From the NCBI RefSeq assembly GCF_900156515.1, contig NZ_FTNU01000006.1:43144-107143 (forward strand): DNA of 64,000 bases, in the 5' to 3' direction. How positions within the stretch are numbered: the stretch's first letter is position 1; each line of letters starts with the position of its first letter. Origin of the DNA: Moraxella cuniculi DSM 21768 (GTDB taxonomy: Bacteria; Pseudomonadota; Gammaproteobacteria; Pseudomonadales; Moraxellaceae). A program made the translations under genes and the position numbers. Below are positions 46,053-55,396 of the stretch, in pieces. The notes under the pieces were generated by a model. The model had not been told where the DNA came from, made no database searches, and was given only the letters and a program-made list of their open reading frames with translations.

Positions 46053-46171
46053 GTTGCGGTTTTCATGGTATCTTGTCTGTGGTACAATGTGCCTTAAGTA
46101 TAGATTTATCGGTTGATGCCGTGTTGCCATTTATATTAATGTGTGGATAATAGTAACAAGATTGCTCAGTC

Positions 46172-46927
46172 ATGATGTCATTTGTAGCCAAATTTTTGCG
46201 TCAATATGCGTTGGTTTTTGCCATATTATTGCTGTGGCAATTGGTGGTAGCAATCGGTATTTTGCCTGATTATCTACTGCCCAGCCCTTGGCAAATCATA
46301 CAGGCACTCATTGATGATGCTGCATTGCTGGCTGATCATGCCAAATATACGCTAATAACTGCTTTTATTGGTACAACAATTGGTCTCTTGCTGGCTTTTG
46401 TTTTGTCTATTGTGATGGATTTATCACGCAATTTTCGCCAAAGTGTCTATCCGCTGATTTTGCTCAATCAAACCATTCCGACCATTGCCATTGCACCTTT
46501 GTTGGTTATTTGGCTTGGTTATGGGATTTTGCCAAAAGTGGTGCTGGTGGTGCTGTCGGTGTTTTTTCCGATGACGGTTTCTTTGCTTGATGGTTATCGC
46601 TCGGTGAGTACCGATGAGCTGAACTTATTTCGCTCAATGAATGCCAGCACTTATCAAACTTATCGCCATCTAAAAATTCCAGCGGCGATGGGGTATTTTT
46701 TCACAGGGCTAAAAGTTGCTTTAAGCTATGCATTAATATCGGCTGTGGTGGCAGAGTGGCTTGGTGGTTATTATGGCTTGGGCGTGTACATGACTCGTGT
46801 ACGCAAGTCCTATGAGCTTGACAATATGTTTGCGGTAATTTTTTTAATCAGTTTTTTGACTTTGCTGCTTATTGCTTTGGTAAAATGGCTACAGCGGCGT
46901 GTTTTAGCATATAATTACAAGGAGTAA
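46172..46927 (+). CDS. ABC importer permease, SsuC/ThiX type
   Basis: 251 residues with six hydrophobic helices (for example VFAILLLWQLVVAIGILPDY and VVLVVLSVFFPMTVSLL) and the EAA-type coupling loop at YRHLKIPAAMGYFFTGLKVA. It belongs to the nitrate/sulfonate/thiamine-precursor branch (BPD_transp_1). The binding protein gene starts three bases after its stop and the ATPase follows, so the importer is complete. Substrate is discussed under the binding protein. Confidence 0.9.
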   Translation: MMSFVAKFLRQYALVFAILLLWQLVVAIGILPDYLLPSPWQIIQALIDDAALLADHAKYTLITAFIGTTIGLLLAFVLSIVMDLSRNFRQSVYPLILLNQTIPTIAIAPLLVIWLGYGILPKVVLVVLSVFFPMTVSLLDGYRSVSTDELNLFRSMNASTYQTYRHLKIPAAMGYFFTGLKVALSYALISAVVAEWLGGYYGLGVYMTRVRKSYELDNMFAVIFLISFLTLLLIALVKWLQRRVLAYNYKE

Positions 46928-46930
46928 TAC

Positions 46931-47917
46931 ATGAGAAAATTTCGTTCATCACCCATCTTGGCTGTGGCATTTTTGGCGGTTTTTGCTTTGACTGGTTGCA
47001 GCAAGCAAGACAGCACGGCAAAAGAAGATACACCGCAGTTACAAGAGCTGATAATCGCACTTGATTGGGTGCCAAATACCAATCACACAGGACTGTATGT
47101 TGCACTTGATCGTGGTTATTTTCAGCAGGCAGGATTTGATGCCAAAATTGTCCAGCCAAGCGAAGACAGCACCTCGACACTGGTTGCCAATGGACGAGCT
47201 GATTTTGGCGTATATTTTCAGCCCAATATGGTCAAGCGATTAAACAAAGGCGAGCCAATCACCGCTGTTGCTGCCATCACACAGCACAGCAGTGCAGGGC
47301 TATTATCACTGGCTTCGCTGGGTGCAGAGTCGCCACAAGCATTGGCTGGCAAGCGTTATTCAACTTGGGAAGATCCTGTTGATGACGCTGTGGTGGCGGA
47401 GATTGTTGGCACGCCATTGGTCAAAATCCCTGGAGAATCTACCGATGCAACCACCGCCTTGCGTATGAATCAATTTGACTACATTATGGCGTATTATAGT
47501 TGGGACGGTATTTATGCAGGCATTAAAGGCGTGCAGACCAACTTTTTTTATTTAAAAGATGCAAACCCTGCCTTTGATTATTATGCACCGCTGCTGATTG
47601 CCAATAGCCAATCGCTCAAAGCCGAGCCAGAAAAATACAAAAAAGCATTGGTGGCAATCAAAGAGGGCTATCTGTACGCCGCCAAAAATCCCGAACAAAG
47701 TGCTGATATTTTAATCAAATACGCACCAGAAGTGAACAAAGAGCTGGCACAAAAAAGCCAAGCCTACATTTCCAAGCAGTATCTGGACGAGCAAGGCGAT
47801 TGGGGACGGTTTGATTATCAGCGTTGGGATAGATTTTTTCAGTGGGTATATGACAAAGGCTTAAGCGAAACATTTGTTCCGCAGGCAGGTGTTAGCAATG
47901 ATTATTTGCCACAATAA
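46931..47917 (+). CDS. NMT1/ThiY-type substrate-binding lipoprotein
   Basis: 328 residues with lipoprotein signal AVFALTGC (Cys23). The NMT1/THI5-like fold is indicated by LDWVPNTNHTGLYVALDRGY, the phosphate-loop-like NGRADFGVYFQPNM and IMAYYSWDGIYAG. ThiY members bind formylamino-pyrimidine or HMP for thiamine salvage; other members bind other small molecules. There is no TPP riboswitch upstream and there is a Fur-like site, so the substrate is left open. It lies between its permease and ATPase genes. Confidence 0.87.
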   Translation: MRKFRSSPILAVAFLAVFALTGCSKQDSTAKEDTPQLQELIIALDWVPNTNHTGLYVALDRGYFQQAGFDAKIVQPSEDSTSTLVANGRADFGVYFQPNMVKRLNKGEPITAVAAITQHSSAGLLSLASLGAESPQALAGKRYSTWEDPVDDAVVAEIVGTPLVKIPGESTDATTALRMNQFDYIMAYYSWDGIYAGIKGVQTNFFYLKDANPAFDYYAPLLIANSQSLKAEPEKYKKALVAIKEGYLYAAKNPEQSADILIKYAPEVNKELAQKSQAYISKQYLDEQGDWGRFDYQRWDRFFQWVYDKGLSETFVPQAGVSNDYLPQ

Positions 47918-47926
47918 TTATCGCTT

Positions 47927-48691
47927 ATGATATTCATGTCAGCAGATACGGTTGCCAAATTGCAACTGATTGACATTCATCATGATTTTGTTAGCAAAAA
48001 TCAACGATTGCCACTATTTGATGGGATTAATCTGACGGTTGATACGGCAAAAGTGGTGGCAATCATCGGTGCAAGCGGTGTTGGTAAGACAACCTTGTTT
48101 AATATCGCTGCTGGCATTTTGTCGCCCAAATCAGGGCAGGTGCGTATCAATGGGGCAGATTGTACAGGTGTTGCAGGCAATGTAGGCTATATGCTACAAA
48201 AGGATTTGCTGCTGCCCTTTAAGCGAGTATATGACAACATCGCTTTGCCTTTGGTGCTAAAAAATACCCCAAAAGCCCAGATTGAGGCGGCGATTTATCC
48301 TAGGCTTGCTTTGTTTGGGCTGGAAAAACTTGCCATGAACTATCCCCATCAGCTGTCTGGCGGACAAAGGCAGCGAGCTGCTTTGTTGCGTACCTATCTG
48401 TCAAATAATGAGCTGATGCTGCTTGATGAGCCATTTTCGGCATTGGATTTTGTTACCAAGACAGAAATGTATGCTTGGTTTCATAATTTTCAAAAAACAC
48501 AGAATTTAACTTGTCTTATCATTACTCATGATATTGACGAGGCGATTTTGCTTGCTGATGAGATTTATGTGCTAAAAGGCATGCCAGCGAAGTTCACGCA
48601 TCACTTCTTGGTACCGCAGCAAGCAGAATTTCAGCAGTCGGTGGCGTATTTGTCCCTAAAACAAGCCATCTTATCAGCAATTTGCCAATGA
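47927..48691 (+). CDS. ABC importer ATP-binding protein, ThiZ/SsuB type
   Basis: 254-residue ATPase with Walker A GASGVGKTTLFNIAAG, Q-loop YMLQKDLLLPF, signature LSGGQRQRAALLRTYL, Walker B LMLLDEPFSALDF and H-loop ITHDIDEAILLADEI. It completes the importer encoded by the two preceding genes. A second in-frame ATG (47936) may be the start. A bidirectional terminator separates it from rlpA. Confidence 0.92.
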   Translation: MIFMSADTVAKLQLIDIHHDFVSKNQRLPLFDGINLTVDTAKVVAIIGASGVGKTTLFNIAAGILSPKSGQVRINGADCTGVAGNVGYMLQKDLLLPFKRVYDNIALPLVLKNTPKAQIEAAIYPRLALFGLEKLAMNYPHQLSGGQRQRAALLRTYLSNNELMLLDEPFSALDFVTKTEMYAWFHNFQKTQNLTCLIITHDIDEAILLADEIYVLKGMPAKFTHHFLVPQQAEFQQSVAYLSLKQAILSAICQ

Positions 48692-48745
48692 GCTAATGTT
48701 TTGGAATTGTTGATAAGCGTGCCAAATGTATTGTTATCTCGGCAC

Positions 48746-48772
48746 AAAAAAGACTGGATTTACCAGTCTTTT
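48746..48772. terminator. Bidirectional terminator between the ABC ATPase gene and rlpA
   Basis: Stem AAAAGACTGG/CCAGTCTTTT with a five-base loop, in the gap between two convergent genes. Confidence 0.8.
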
Positions 48773-48800
48773 AACAAAGAAAGTATTGATAATGCTATAT

Positions 48801-49373
48801 TTAATCAATGCGTTCGATGGTAACATTACCAACATTGCCTGTAATGCCAATGGCTTGAGCAGCCCCATAGGATAAATCAAGTACACGATTGGTTTTTGGG
48901 CGGTCGTTGATTTTGACAACAACAGATTTGCCATTATCACGGTTGGTAACACGCACATAGCAGTTCATTGGCAATGAGCTGTGTGCTGCAGTCAGAGCGT
49001 TCATGTCAAAAGTTTCGCCACTGGCGGTTTTGCGACCATGAAATTGGCGACCATACCAGCTGGCGATACCTGTTTGTTTGAATTTGTTTACCGTATTTGA
49101 GGCGACTGTGGTTAGCCTGTCAAGCACGGGCGTGTCATCGTCTTTTTTGTCGGTATTTTTGTTGGCAGATTGGGCAATCAGAGGGCTGTTGAGTGCCAGT
49201 GAAGAGGGCTGGCGTGCTGATTTTACCAGACTTGAGGCATTATTGTGCTGTGCTGTCAGTTGCTCAAGCACGCTGTCAATATTGCCATTGTTATTGGCTG
49301 ATGCACTTAGATTGATGCCAGTGCTTAGGGTGAATCCTGTGAGCATCAATAAAGTCTTACTTACTGTTTTCAT
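48801..49373 (-). CDS. rlpA: RlpA-like septal-ring protein (double-psi beta-barrel)
   Basis: 190 residues with a signal peptide (LLMLTGFTLSTGINLSASA) and no lipobox. After a low-complexity spacer comes the double-psi barrel: GIASWYGRQFHGRKTASGE, FDMNALTAAHSSLP and VVVKINDRPK, which hold the lytic transglycosylase residues of RlpA. The SPOR domain of typical RlpA is absent, so it is the short form. I start at ATG 49373 with GAGGCAATC before it; the longer frame to 49433 adds no signal. It acts in peptidoglycan in the periplasm. Confidence 0.88.
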   Translation of the reverse strand: MKTVSKTLLMLTGFTLSTGINLSASANNNGNIDSVLEQLTAQHNNASSLVKSARQPSSLALNSPLIAQSANKNTDKKDDDTPVLDRLTTVASNTVNKFKQTGIASWYGRQFHGRKTASGETFDMNALTAAHSSLPMNCYVRVTNRDNGKSVVVKINDRPKTNRVLDLSYGAAQAIGITGNVGNVTIERID

Positions 49374-49760
49374 GATTGCCTCTATAGTGTTGAAAGCTCT
49401 GGGGCTTTGTTTTGTATTTATGAAACAAAACAAAACAAATGCTCCAAATCCAGCGAGTCCTTGCTGATCAGAGTCGCTACTAGTTAAGTAATCAATACCA
49501 CAAAGTATTAATTTAGGTTAAAAATTTATTAAAAAATAATAAATTTCATCAAAATAACTTATTGGCACAAAATGCCGATGTCTTATATTAGCACTATTTT
49601 GATAAAATACAAGTGATTTTGTGCAATAAAATGGTAAAATTTGCTTATCTTTTGAGCAAAATCGTTATTTTTTGACAAATTTCTCAAAAAATACCGCCTT
49701 TAAAAAATTCATGCAGAAAAATGCCAAGCAAAGTTCAAACATGATACAATATAATACTAC
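49374..49760. other. Gene-free divergent region between rlpA and the M15-like gene
   Basis: About 390 bases, very AT-rich, between two divergent genes. TATAAT at 49750-49755 lies only five bases before the first ATG of the M15-like gene, which favours a later start there. No RNA gene is seen. Confidence 0.45.
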
Positions 49761-50597
49761 ATGAAACATGGCATAAATAAGATGGCAAAAATCAGACATG
49801 GGCGTGGCTTTGGGTATGATGATGGGGCAAAAAATATGAGCATGGCTCGCCAATGTGGGTGGCTTTTGATGGGGCTGATTGTCATGCCTATCATTGCAGG
49901 CTGTATGGCGAAAAAACCAGCTACCGCACCATCGACTCATCATGCAGCGAATGCGGTTGGCAAAAATGCCAGCATTGACCGCAAGGTCTTTGATGATACG
50001 CAAACCATGCAAGCTGATAAAGTTGGCAGTGATGAGCATTTTCGCCAGTGGCTTGCGGCACAAGCAGGCAGGCAGCAAGCCATGCTGGAATATCAGCAGT
50101 TTTTGAATAACAATCTTAATGCAACCATGCCTGCGATGGCACAAATATCAACGACAGCACGCTCTTGGCAGACTTGTAGTGATGAGCCTTATGCCATACC
50201 GCCGCGACAGCTTTGGGATTATTTGTTGCCAACGCTGACAGTGTATAATAAGTTGATACAGCAGGGCATCTTGCCAAAGGATAGTAGAATTCGCTCTGTG
50301 TATCGGCATGGTACGCTCAACAGCTGTGCAGGAGGTGCAGTTGGCAGTAAGCATTTGCTAAATGCTGCAATAGATATTGAGGTGCCATCATCAATGAGCA
50401 CGCAGGCAATGGTTCGGCTGCAAGATGGTCTGTGCCAATACTGGCGTGATTATGGTGAACAGTGGCAACTGGGTCTGGGGTTGTACGCCACAGGGGCGAT
50501 ACATTTGGATACGCAAGGATATCGCAAATGGGGCATGCAATTTGCTCAAGCAGGCTCTGTTTGTCATGATTTGAGCAATCAATCAGCTTATAATTAA
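49761..50597 (+). CDS. Lipoprotein with M15/extensin-like peptidase fold
   Basis: 278 residues from the first ATG. The signal peptide LLMGLIVMPIIAGC implies a lipid-anchored protein; a start at 49836 (MSMARQC) with GGGGC before it would give a normal n-region. The C-terminal domain has SVYRHGTLNSC, GSKHLLNAAIDIEV (zinc SxHxxxxAxD) and GAIHLDTQGYRKWG (HLD), the pattern of M15-type D-Ala-D-Ala carboxypeptidases/endopeptidases. It probably cuts peptidoglycan stems in the periplasm. The third zinc ligand and base look present, so an active enzyme is possible. Confidence 0.75.
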   Translation: MKHGINKMAKIRHGRGFGYDDGAKNMSMARQCGWLLMGLIVMPIIAGCMAKKPATAPSTHHAANAVGKNASIDRKVFDDTQTMQADKVGSDEHFRQWLAAQAGRQQAMLEYQQFLNNNLNATMPAMAQISTTARSWQTCSDEPYAIPPRQLWDYLLPTLTVYNKLIQQGILPKDSRIRSVYRHGTLNSCAGGAVGSKHLLNAAIDIEVPSSMSTQAMVRLQDGLCQYWRDYGEQWQLGLGLYATGAIHLDTQGYRKWGMQFAQAGSVCHDLSNQSAYN

Positions 50598-50626
50598 GCG
50601 GCTATAATTAAGTAACTATAATTAAG
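50589..50626 (+). repeat. Three copies of TATAATTAAG at 14-base spacing
   Basis: Copies at 50589-50598, 50603-50612 and 50617-50626. The first contains the stop codon of the M15-like gene. Each copy contains a perfect -10 hexamer, so the array may be a stacked promoter for the next gene. Confidence 0.75.
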
Positions 50627-50655
50627 AAATTTAGGAATTTGACAAGCTGGCAATC

Positions 50656-51438
50656 ATGATCCACCTGACCACAAACAGCACACAAACAGCCATCTTGGCT
50701 CATCAGCACAGTCGCCAAATCTTGCAGCAGCTGGGCATCGTCCTATGGGTGGACAAAAACCGCAGGGTGCTAACTTTGCCTGCTGCTACTCAGCCTGCAG
50801 TATCATTGGCGGATAAACCAGCCAAGCAGCACACCAGTCAATCGGATATTGTCAGCAAAACAGACAGCCAGCGTGGAGATGTCGCAAATGTGCCACCTGT
50901 CAAACCTTTGGTACAGATTGCCAGCATTCCCCATCAAAGCACACAAGATAAGCACGCCAACCAAACCAAAGTAGCATTGCCACTGCCCAATCTGCAAACT
51001 TCCCAGTCAAGTCAGCTTGAGATTCGCTTTCAGATACAGGCGATGGCATATCGTCAGTGGCTGATAATGGTTGATGTGGATAGGCTGGATATTGCAGGGC
51101 GTGAGCTGTGGCTGTCTTTGCAGCGGGCGATTGGGCAGGCAGCACAAATGCATGGACTAAGTTGTATGGTTAAAAAACTAGACTATCCGCCTTTTGTTGA
51201 TGACCCCAATGCCAATTCAATCTCAATGGCAAATACCAGCCTAAAGGGCTTTATTTTTGGCTGTATGCGTGAATCGTTGGGGCTTAGGCATATTGCACCT
51301 TTGACCAGCTTGCCTGATTATTTAAACCTGCAAAATTTATATCAGCTTAAGCTGCATCAGTCGCACCAGATTGAGCAAATGTTACTTGACAAAACAGCAA
51401 AGCAGCGATTTTGGCAGGCATTGCACAGTTCTGATTAG
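50656..51438 (+). CDS. Probable DNA polymerase III psi subunit (HolD-like), with inserted linker
   Basis: 260 residues. The N-terminus has LQQLGIVLW (residues 23-31), like the LQQLGIxxW peptide by which E. coli psi binds the clamp loader. The middle has WLIMVDVDRLDIAGRELW and LQRAI, resembling psi's strand-helix MVANDL...VLRAL. The end, KQRFWQALHSS, resembles psi's C-terminal ARAALWQQI. Between residues 45 and 120 is a Q/T/S-rich linker (TDSQRGDVANVPPVK) not found in E. coli psi, nearly doubling the length. The match is by eye and short, so the call is tentative. Confidence 0.5.
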   Translation: MIHLTTNSTQTAILAHQHSRQILQQLGIVLWVDKNRRVLTLPAATQPAVSLADKPAKQHTSQSDIVSKTDSQRGDVANVPPVKPLVQIASIPHQSTQDKHANQTKVALPLPNLQTSQSSQLEIRFQIQAMAYRQWLIMVDVDRLDIAGRELWLSLQRAIGQAAQMHGLSCMVKKLDYPPFVDDPNANSISMANTSLKGFIFGCMRESLGLRHIAPLTSLPDYLNLQNLYQLKLHQSHQIEQMLLDKTAKQRFWQALHSSD

Positions 51439-51571
51439 GTTTATCAAGATTGATGAATACAGCTGGCTGTGAGCATCGGCAAGGTGGTGGCTAAAAACGC
51501 CTAAGAAATTTTGTCGTCAAAATGCTGTTGCATGATATACTAAACCATTTTTGGACTTTTGGAGATGATTT

Positions 51572-52663
51572 ATGACTCGATTTGCAAATTTTTGTGCAGG
51601 GCCTGCCAGTATGCCCACGGCAGTTTTGGAGCGTGCCAGAGATGAAATGCTAAACTGGCAAGGCTTGGGAGCGTCAGTGATGGAGATTAGCCATCGAGGC
51701 TCACACTATACACAATTGGCCGAGCAGACCGAAGCCAATTTGCGTCAGTTGATGAATATCAGTGATGATTATGCGGTGTTGTTTTTGCAAGGTGGGGCGG
51801 CATTGCAATTTTCGGCAGTGGTATTGAATTTGCTTAATAATGGTACGGCTGATTATTTACTGACTGGTGCATGGTCGCAAAAAGCCTATCAAGAGGCAAA
51901 GCGTTATGAGACGCTGGGTTTGGGTAAAATCAACCTTGTTGCCACAGGTGGCGAGGCAGGCTTTGTTGATGTGCCTGATCGCAGTCAGTGGCAGCTTGAT
52001 GATGCGGCAAGTTATTTCCACTATTGCCCAAATGAGACAATCCATGGCGTGCAGATGTTTCAAGTGCCGCAAGTTGATGCACCCATCGTTGCTGATATGT
52101 CCTCTTGTATTCTGTCTGAACCGATTGATGTCAATAAATTTGCCATGATTTATGCAGGTGCTCAAAAAAATATCGGTCCTGCAGGGCTGACTTTGGTCAT
52201 TATTCGTAAGGATTTGCTTGATAGGGCGTCTGCATACTGCCCAGCTGTGATGAATTATCAAAACCAGCTTGACAACGGTTCAATGATGAACACGCCTGCA
52301 ACTTATGCTTGGTATTTGGCAGGATTGGTTTTTGAATGGTTGCTTGAGCAGGGCGGTGTTGAGGCGATTGCCAAGATTAACCATGCTAAGGCCAAAACAC
52401 TGTATGATGCCATTGATGGCAGTGATTTTTATAGCAACAAAGTCAATCCAGCGTATCGTTCTATCATGAATGTGCCATTCCAATTGGCTGATGATGCTTT
52501 GGATAAGGTATTTTTGGCAGAATCTGAACAAGCAGGATTGCTCAATCTAAAAGGTCATCGTGTGGTTGGTGGTATGCGAGCAAGCATTTATAACGCCATC
52601 ACGCTTGAGCAAGTTCAGGCATTGACAGCCTTTATGGCGGAGTTTGAACGCAAATACGGCTAA
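51572..52663 (+). CDS. serC: Phosphoserine aminotransferase
   Basis: PLP enzyme for serine and vitamin B6 synthesis. Motifs: NFCAGPASMPTAVLERA, SVMEISHRGSHY, LFLQGGAALQFSAV, TGAWSQKAYQEA, ADMSSCILSEPIDV and the PLP lysine in YAGAQKNIGPAGLTLVII. 363 aa is standard. GGAGATG is the Shine-Dalgarno. The yejA gene begins four bases after its stop, so they are likely co-transcribed. Confidence 0.97.
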   Translation: MTRFANFCAGPASMPTAVLERARDEMLNWQGLGASVMEISHRGSHYTQLAEQTEANLRQLMNISDDYAVLFLQGGAALQFSAVVLNLLNNGTADYLLTGAWSQKAYQEAKRYETLGLGKINLVATGGEAGFVDVPDRSQWQLDDAASYFHYCPNETIHGVQMFQVPQVDAPIVADMSSCILSEPIDVNKFAMIYAGAQKNIGPAGLTLVIIRKDLLDRASAYCPAVMNYQNQLDNGSMMNTPATYAWYLAGLVFEWLLEQGGVEAIAKINHAKAKTLYDAIDGSDFYSNKVNPAYRSIMNVPFQLADDALDKVFLAESEQAGLLNLKGHRVVGGMRASIYNAITLEQVQALTAFMAEFERKYG

Positions 52664-52667
52664 GCCC

Positions 52668-54611
52668 ATGATTGTTGCCGCCCAAAACAAGCCACGCCAT
52701 CGTCTTGGTCGCTGGCTTGTTATTTGTATGATGCTCATCACCCCTGCGTGTCGCCAAGATACGGCAGGGTCTTTGGCTATTTCGCAGGGTGATGGTCAAA
52801 CCCAAGCTGCGGCAAGCCAAGAATTTTTGACAACATTGTCCGCCGATACCCTTGGGGTAGAGCGTAAAAATAGCCACATCAACCAACAAACCATCACGCA
52901 AACAACGCTTAGCATCAACAATACTGCCAAATACAGCACGGCGACACACTTGCCGTATGCCAACCCAGATGCACCCAAAGGTGGCGTGCTGTCCATGCCT
53001 GCCATCGGTATGTTTAATAGTCTAAATGGTTTTATTGACACAGGTATTGCTGCCACAGGGACTTTTTATTTGTACGATACGCTGATGGCAGGTTCGCTTG
53101 ATGAGGTGGGCGTGCTGTATCCGCAGCTTGCCGAGAAAGTTACCTTCAGTCCCAATGATGACAGCTGGATTATTTACCACATTAATCCAAAAGCACGGTT
53201 TTGGGACGGCAGCCCAGTTACCGCCCATGATGTTCAGGCGACTTATCAAGCAATTTTGAGCAAAGGTCTAATGTCTTGGCGTGCTTTTTTGTCAGGGATT
53301 GTCGCTGTTGAGGTGCTTGATGATTATCGCGTGAAATTTTATTTCAACCCATCGTCAGCTGGCGATTTGCAAAGCACCGTTGGGCTTATGCCAATCTTTG
53401 CAAAAAAAGACATCATCACAAGGTTTGATAAGGTTAGCCTTGAGCCGTTGATGGGCAGTGGGGCTTATCGGTTACAACTTGCTGAGCCTTCACGCCGTGT
53501 GCGTTATGTGCGAGATGATGCCTATTGGGGGCGTGATCTGATGGTTAATCGAGGTCGTTTTAATTTTGATGCCATTGAATATGTCTATTTTGCCGATGAG
53601 GCGGTGGCGTTTGAGGCTTTTAAGGCAGGTGCGTATCGTTTTCGTATCGAAAATGACATTAAACGCTGGGCGACTTTTTTGCCAAAAAATCAACCAATCA
53701 ACAAAGTTGCCATCAAAAACACCAACCCTGTGTTGATGCGTGGTTTGGTGATGAATCTACGCAAACCGCTATTTGCTGATATCAGGGTGCGGCGAGCGAT
53801 GAATTTGGCATTTGATTTTCAGTGGAGCAATCAGCAGCTGCTTTTTGGTGAATATCAGCGGCTTAATAGTTATTTTTATGGTTCGCCATTGCAAGCGGTG
53901 GGCAAGCCTGATGCCAAAGAGTATGAGGTTTTGTTAAGCCTGCCTTTAAACAATGATGAAAAATCTGCCCTTAATGGCGTGCCAGCTCAGCCAGTATCAG
54001 CAGGTGATGGTATTAATAGAGCCAATTTATTGGCTGCCAAATCCTTGTTGCAACAGGCAGGATTTGTTTATCAAAATGGCTGGTTGTATGACAAAACAGG
54101 CAAGCAGCTAAGTGTAGAGATTTTGGTGGCTGATGATAAATATCAAGCAATTTTATTACCATATCTTAACAATTTAAAACGACTTGGTTTGCAAGCAAAA
54201 CTCAAACGATTGGATAAGGCTAGCTATATCAACCGCAAGCGTCAGTATGATTTTGATATGATTATTGATGAGTTCATGCAGGGCAATGCCCCAGGTGTGG
54301 AGCAGAGTTACCTGTGGGGTAGCCAGTCGGCAAGGCAGGTGGGCAATCAGAACACCATCGGCATACAAAGTGCAGCAATAGATGAGCTGATTGCTCGGCT
54401 TGTGCAGGCGGATAATCGTGAGCAGATTGTCCTGTACACAAAAGTCTTGGACAGATTGTTATTGGCTGGCGAATATATGGTTGCATGGTACGGCAAAAAT
54501 AGCACCGATGTCATGTATTATCAAGGCTATCAGCACCCAGAGAAATTGCCCAGTGCTGCTATTGGGCTGGATTATTGGTGGTACCACGCACCAGACGAGG
54601 TAAAAAAATGA
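52668..54611 (+). CDS. yejA: YejA-like peptide-binding lipoprotein of an ABC importer
   Basis: 647 residues of the SBP-bac-5 family. Signal WLVICMMLITPAC ends in a lipobox, and a spacer of about 65 residues precedes the fold (ATHLPYANPDAPKGG, LNGFIDTG, LYDTLMAG, WIIYHINPKARFWDG). The set YejABEF imports oligopeptides including microcin C in E. coli. E. coli YejA is a soluble periplasmic protein, while this one appears lipid-anchored. The frame is open back to a TTG at 52644 inside serC; ATG 52668 is chosen. gloB overlaps its end. Confidence 0.9.
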   Translation: MIVAAQNKPRHRLGRWLVICMMLITPACRQDTAGSLAISQGDGQTQAAASQEFLTTLSADTLGVERKNSHINQQTITQTTLSINNTAKYSTATHLPYANPDAPKGGVLSMPAIGMFNSLNGFIDTGIAATGTFYLYDTLMAGSLDEVGVLYPQLAEKVTFSPNDDSWIIYHINPKARFWDGSPVTAHDVQATYQAILSKGLMSWRAFLSGIVAVEVLDDYRVKFYFNPSSAGDLQSTVGLMPIFAKKDIITRFDKVSLEPLMGSGAYRLQLAEPSRRVRYVRDDAYWGRDLMVNRGRFNFDAIEYVYFADEAVAFEAFKAGAYRFRIENDIKRWATFLPKNQPINKVAIKNTNPVLMRGLVMNLRKPLFADIRVRRAMNLAFDFQWSNQQLLFGEYQRLNSYFYGSPLQAVGKPDAKEYEVLLSLPLNNDEKSALNGVPAQPVSAGDGINRANLLAAKSLLQQAGFVYQNGWLYDKTGKQLSVEILVADDKYQAILLPYLNNLKRLGLQAKLKRLDKASYINRKRQYDFDMIIDEFMQGNAPGVEQSYLWGSQSARQVGNQNTIGIQSAAIDELIARLVQADNREQIVLYTKVLDRLLLAGEYMVAWYGKNSTDVMYYQGYQHPEKLPSAAIGLDYWWYHAPDEVKK

Positions 54612-55396
54612 TGCATAAATACCAAATTCATGCCATTCGGGCATTGCAGGACAATTATATTTGGGTGATTTGTCATAAGAATCAAGCGGTCATTATTGAC
54701 CCTGGTAGTGCTGATGAAGTAATTGAATTTTTTAATAAAAATAATCAATATCAGCCCATCGCCATCTTAATCACCCATCATCACCACGATCATACAGGTG
54801 GCGTGGCACAGCTTATAGCAAGCTATCCTGAGTGTAAACTCTACGCCCATCAGCAGCATGGGCTTGATGGGGCAAACAGCGTCAATGATGGCGATGTGCT
54901 GGGTTTATTGGGGCTTGATTTTGTGGTATGGCAGACAGCAGGGCATACGGATAGTCATCTTAGCTATGTTGTCAGTATTGATGGCAGTTATCGGATATTT
55001 TGTGGCGATACGCTGTTTAGTGCAGGCTGTGGCCGTATCTTTACAGGGACTACTGAGCAATTGTTTGCCAGCATCAGTCGTTTTGCGGTGATGCCAGAGG
55101 ATACCCTGTTTTATGCCGCCCATGAATATACTTTAGCAAATCTAAAATTTGCCAGCATGATGGCAACTGATAATTATCAAGAGTTTATCCAGCAATATAC
55201 TAAGCAGATAAGCCAAAAAATCCTTGATGGGGGCATAAGCCTGCCAACTTCGCTCGCCAACGAACGCAAAATCAATGTATTTGTGCAGGCGTGTGATGAG
55301 CAATTGGCAAAGCGACTGGCCGACAAGCATCGGCTGATGGACAATACACCACTTGTGGTATTTGCATGGTTGCGAGAGCAAAAGAATCAAGCCTAA
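54608..55396 (+). CDS. gloB: Hydroxyacylglutathione hydrolase (glyoxalase II)
   Basis: Splits S-lactoylglutathione in methylglyoxal detoxification. It has the metallo-beta-lactamase motif THHHHDHTGG, AGHTDSHLSYV, FCGDTLFSAGCGRIF and YAAHEYTLANLKFA, and a short C-terminal domain ending VVFAWLREQKN. The conserved N-terminus begins HAIRALQDNYIW. Start: tandem ATGs at 54608 and 54611 overlapping the yejA stop. 262 aa is normal. Confidence 0.95.
   Translation: MMHKYQIHAIRALQDNYIWVICHKNQAVIIDPGSADEVIEFFNKNNQYQPIAILITHHHHDHTGGVAQLIASYPECKLYAHQQHGLDGANSVNDGDVLGLLGLDFVVWQTAGHTDSHLSYVVSIDGSYRIFCGDTLFSAGCGRIFTGTTEQLFASISRFAVMPEDTLFYAAHEYTLANLKFASMMATDNYQEFIQQYTKQISQKILDGGISLPTSLANERKINVFVQACDEQLAKRLADKHRLMDNTPLVVFAWLREQKNQA

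Noticed and set aside
46019..46171. TPP riboswitch before the ThiY-like importer
   Set aside because: I looked for the CTGAGA and ACCTGA...GATAATGCCAGCG-type elements and found none; the gap is also short.
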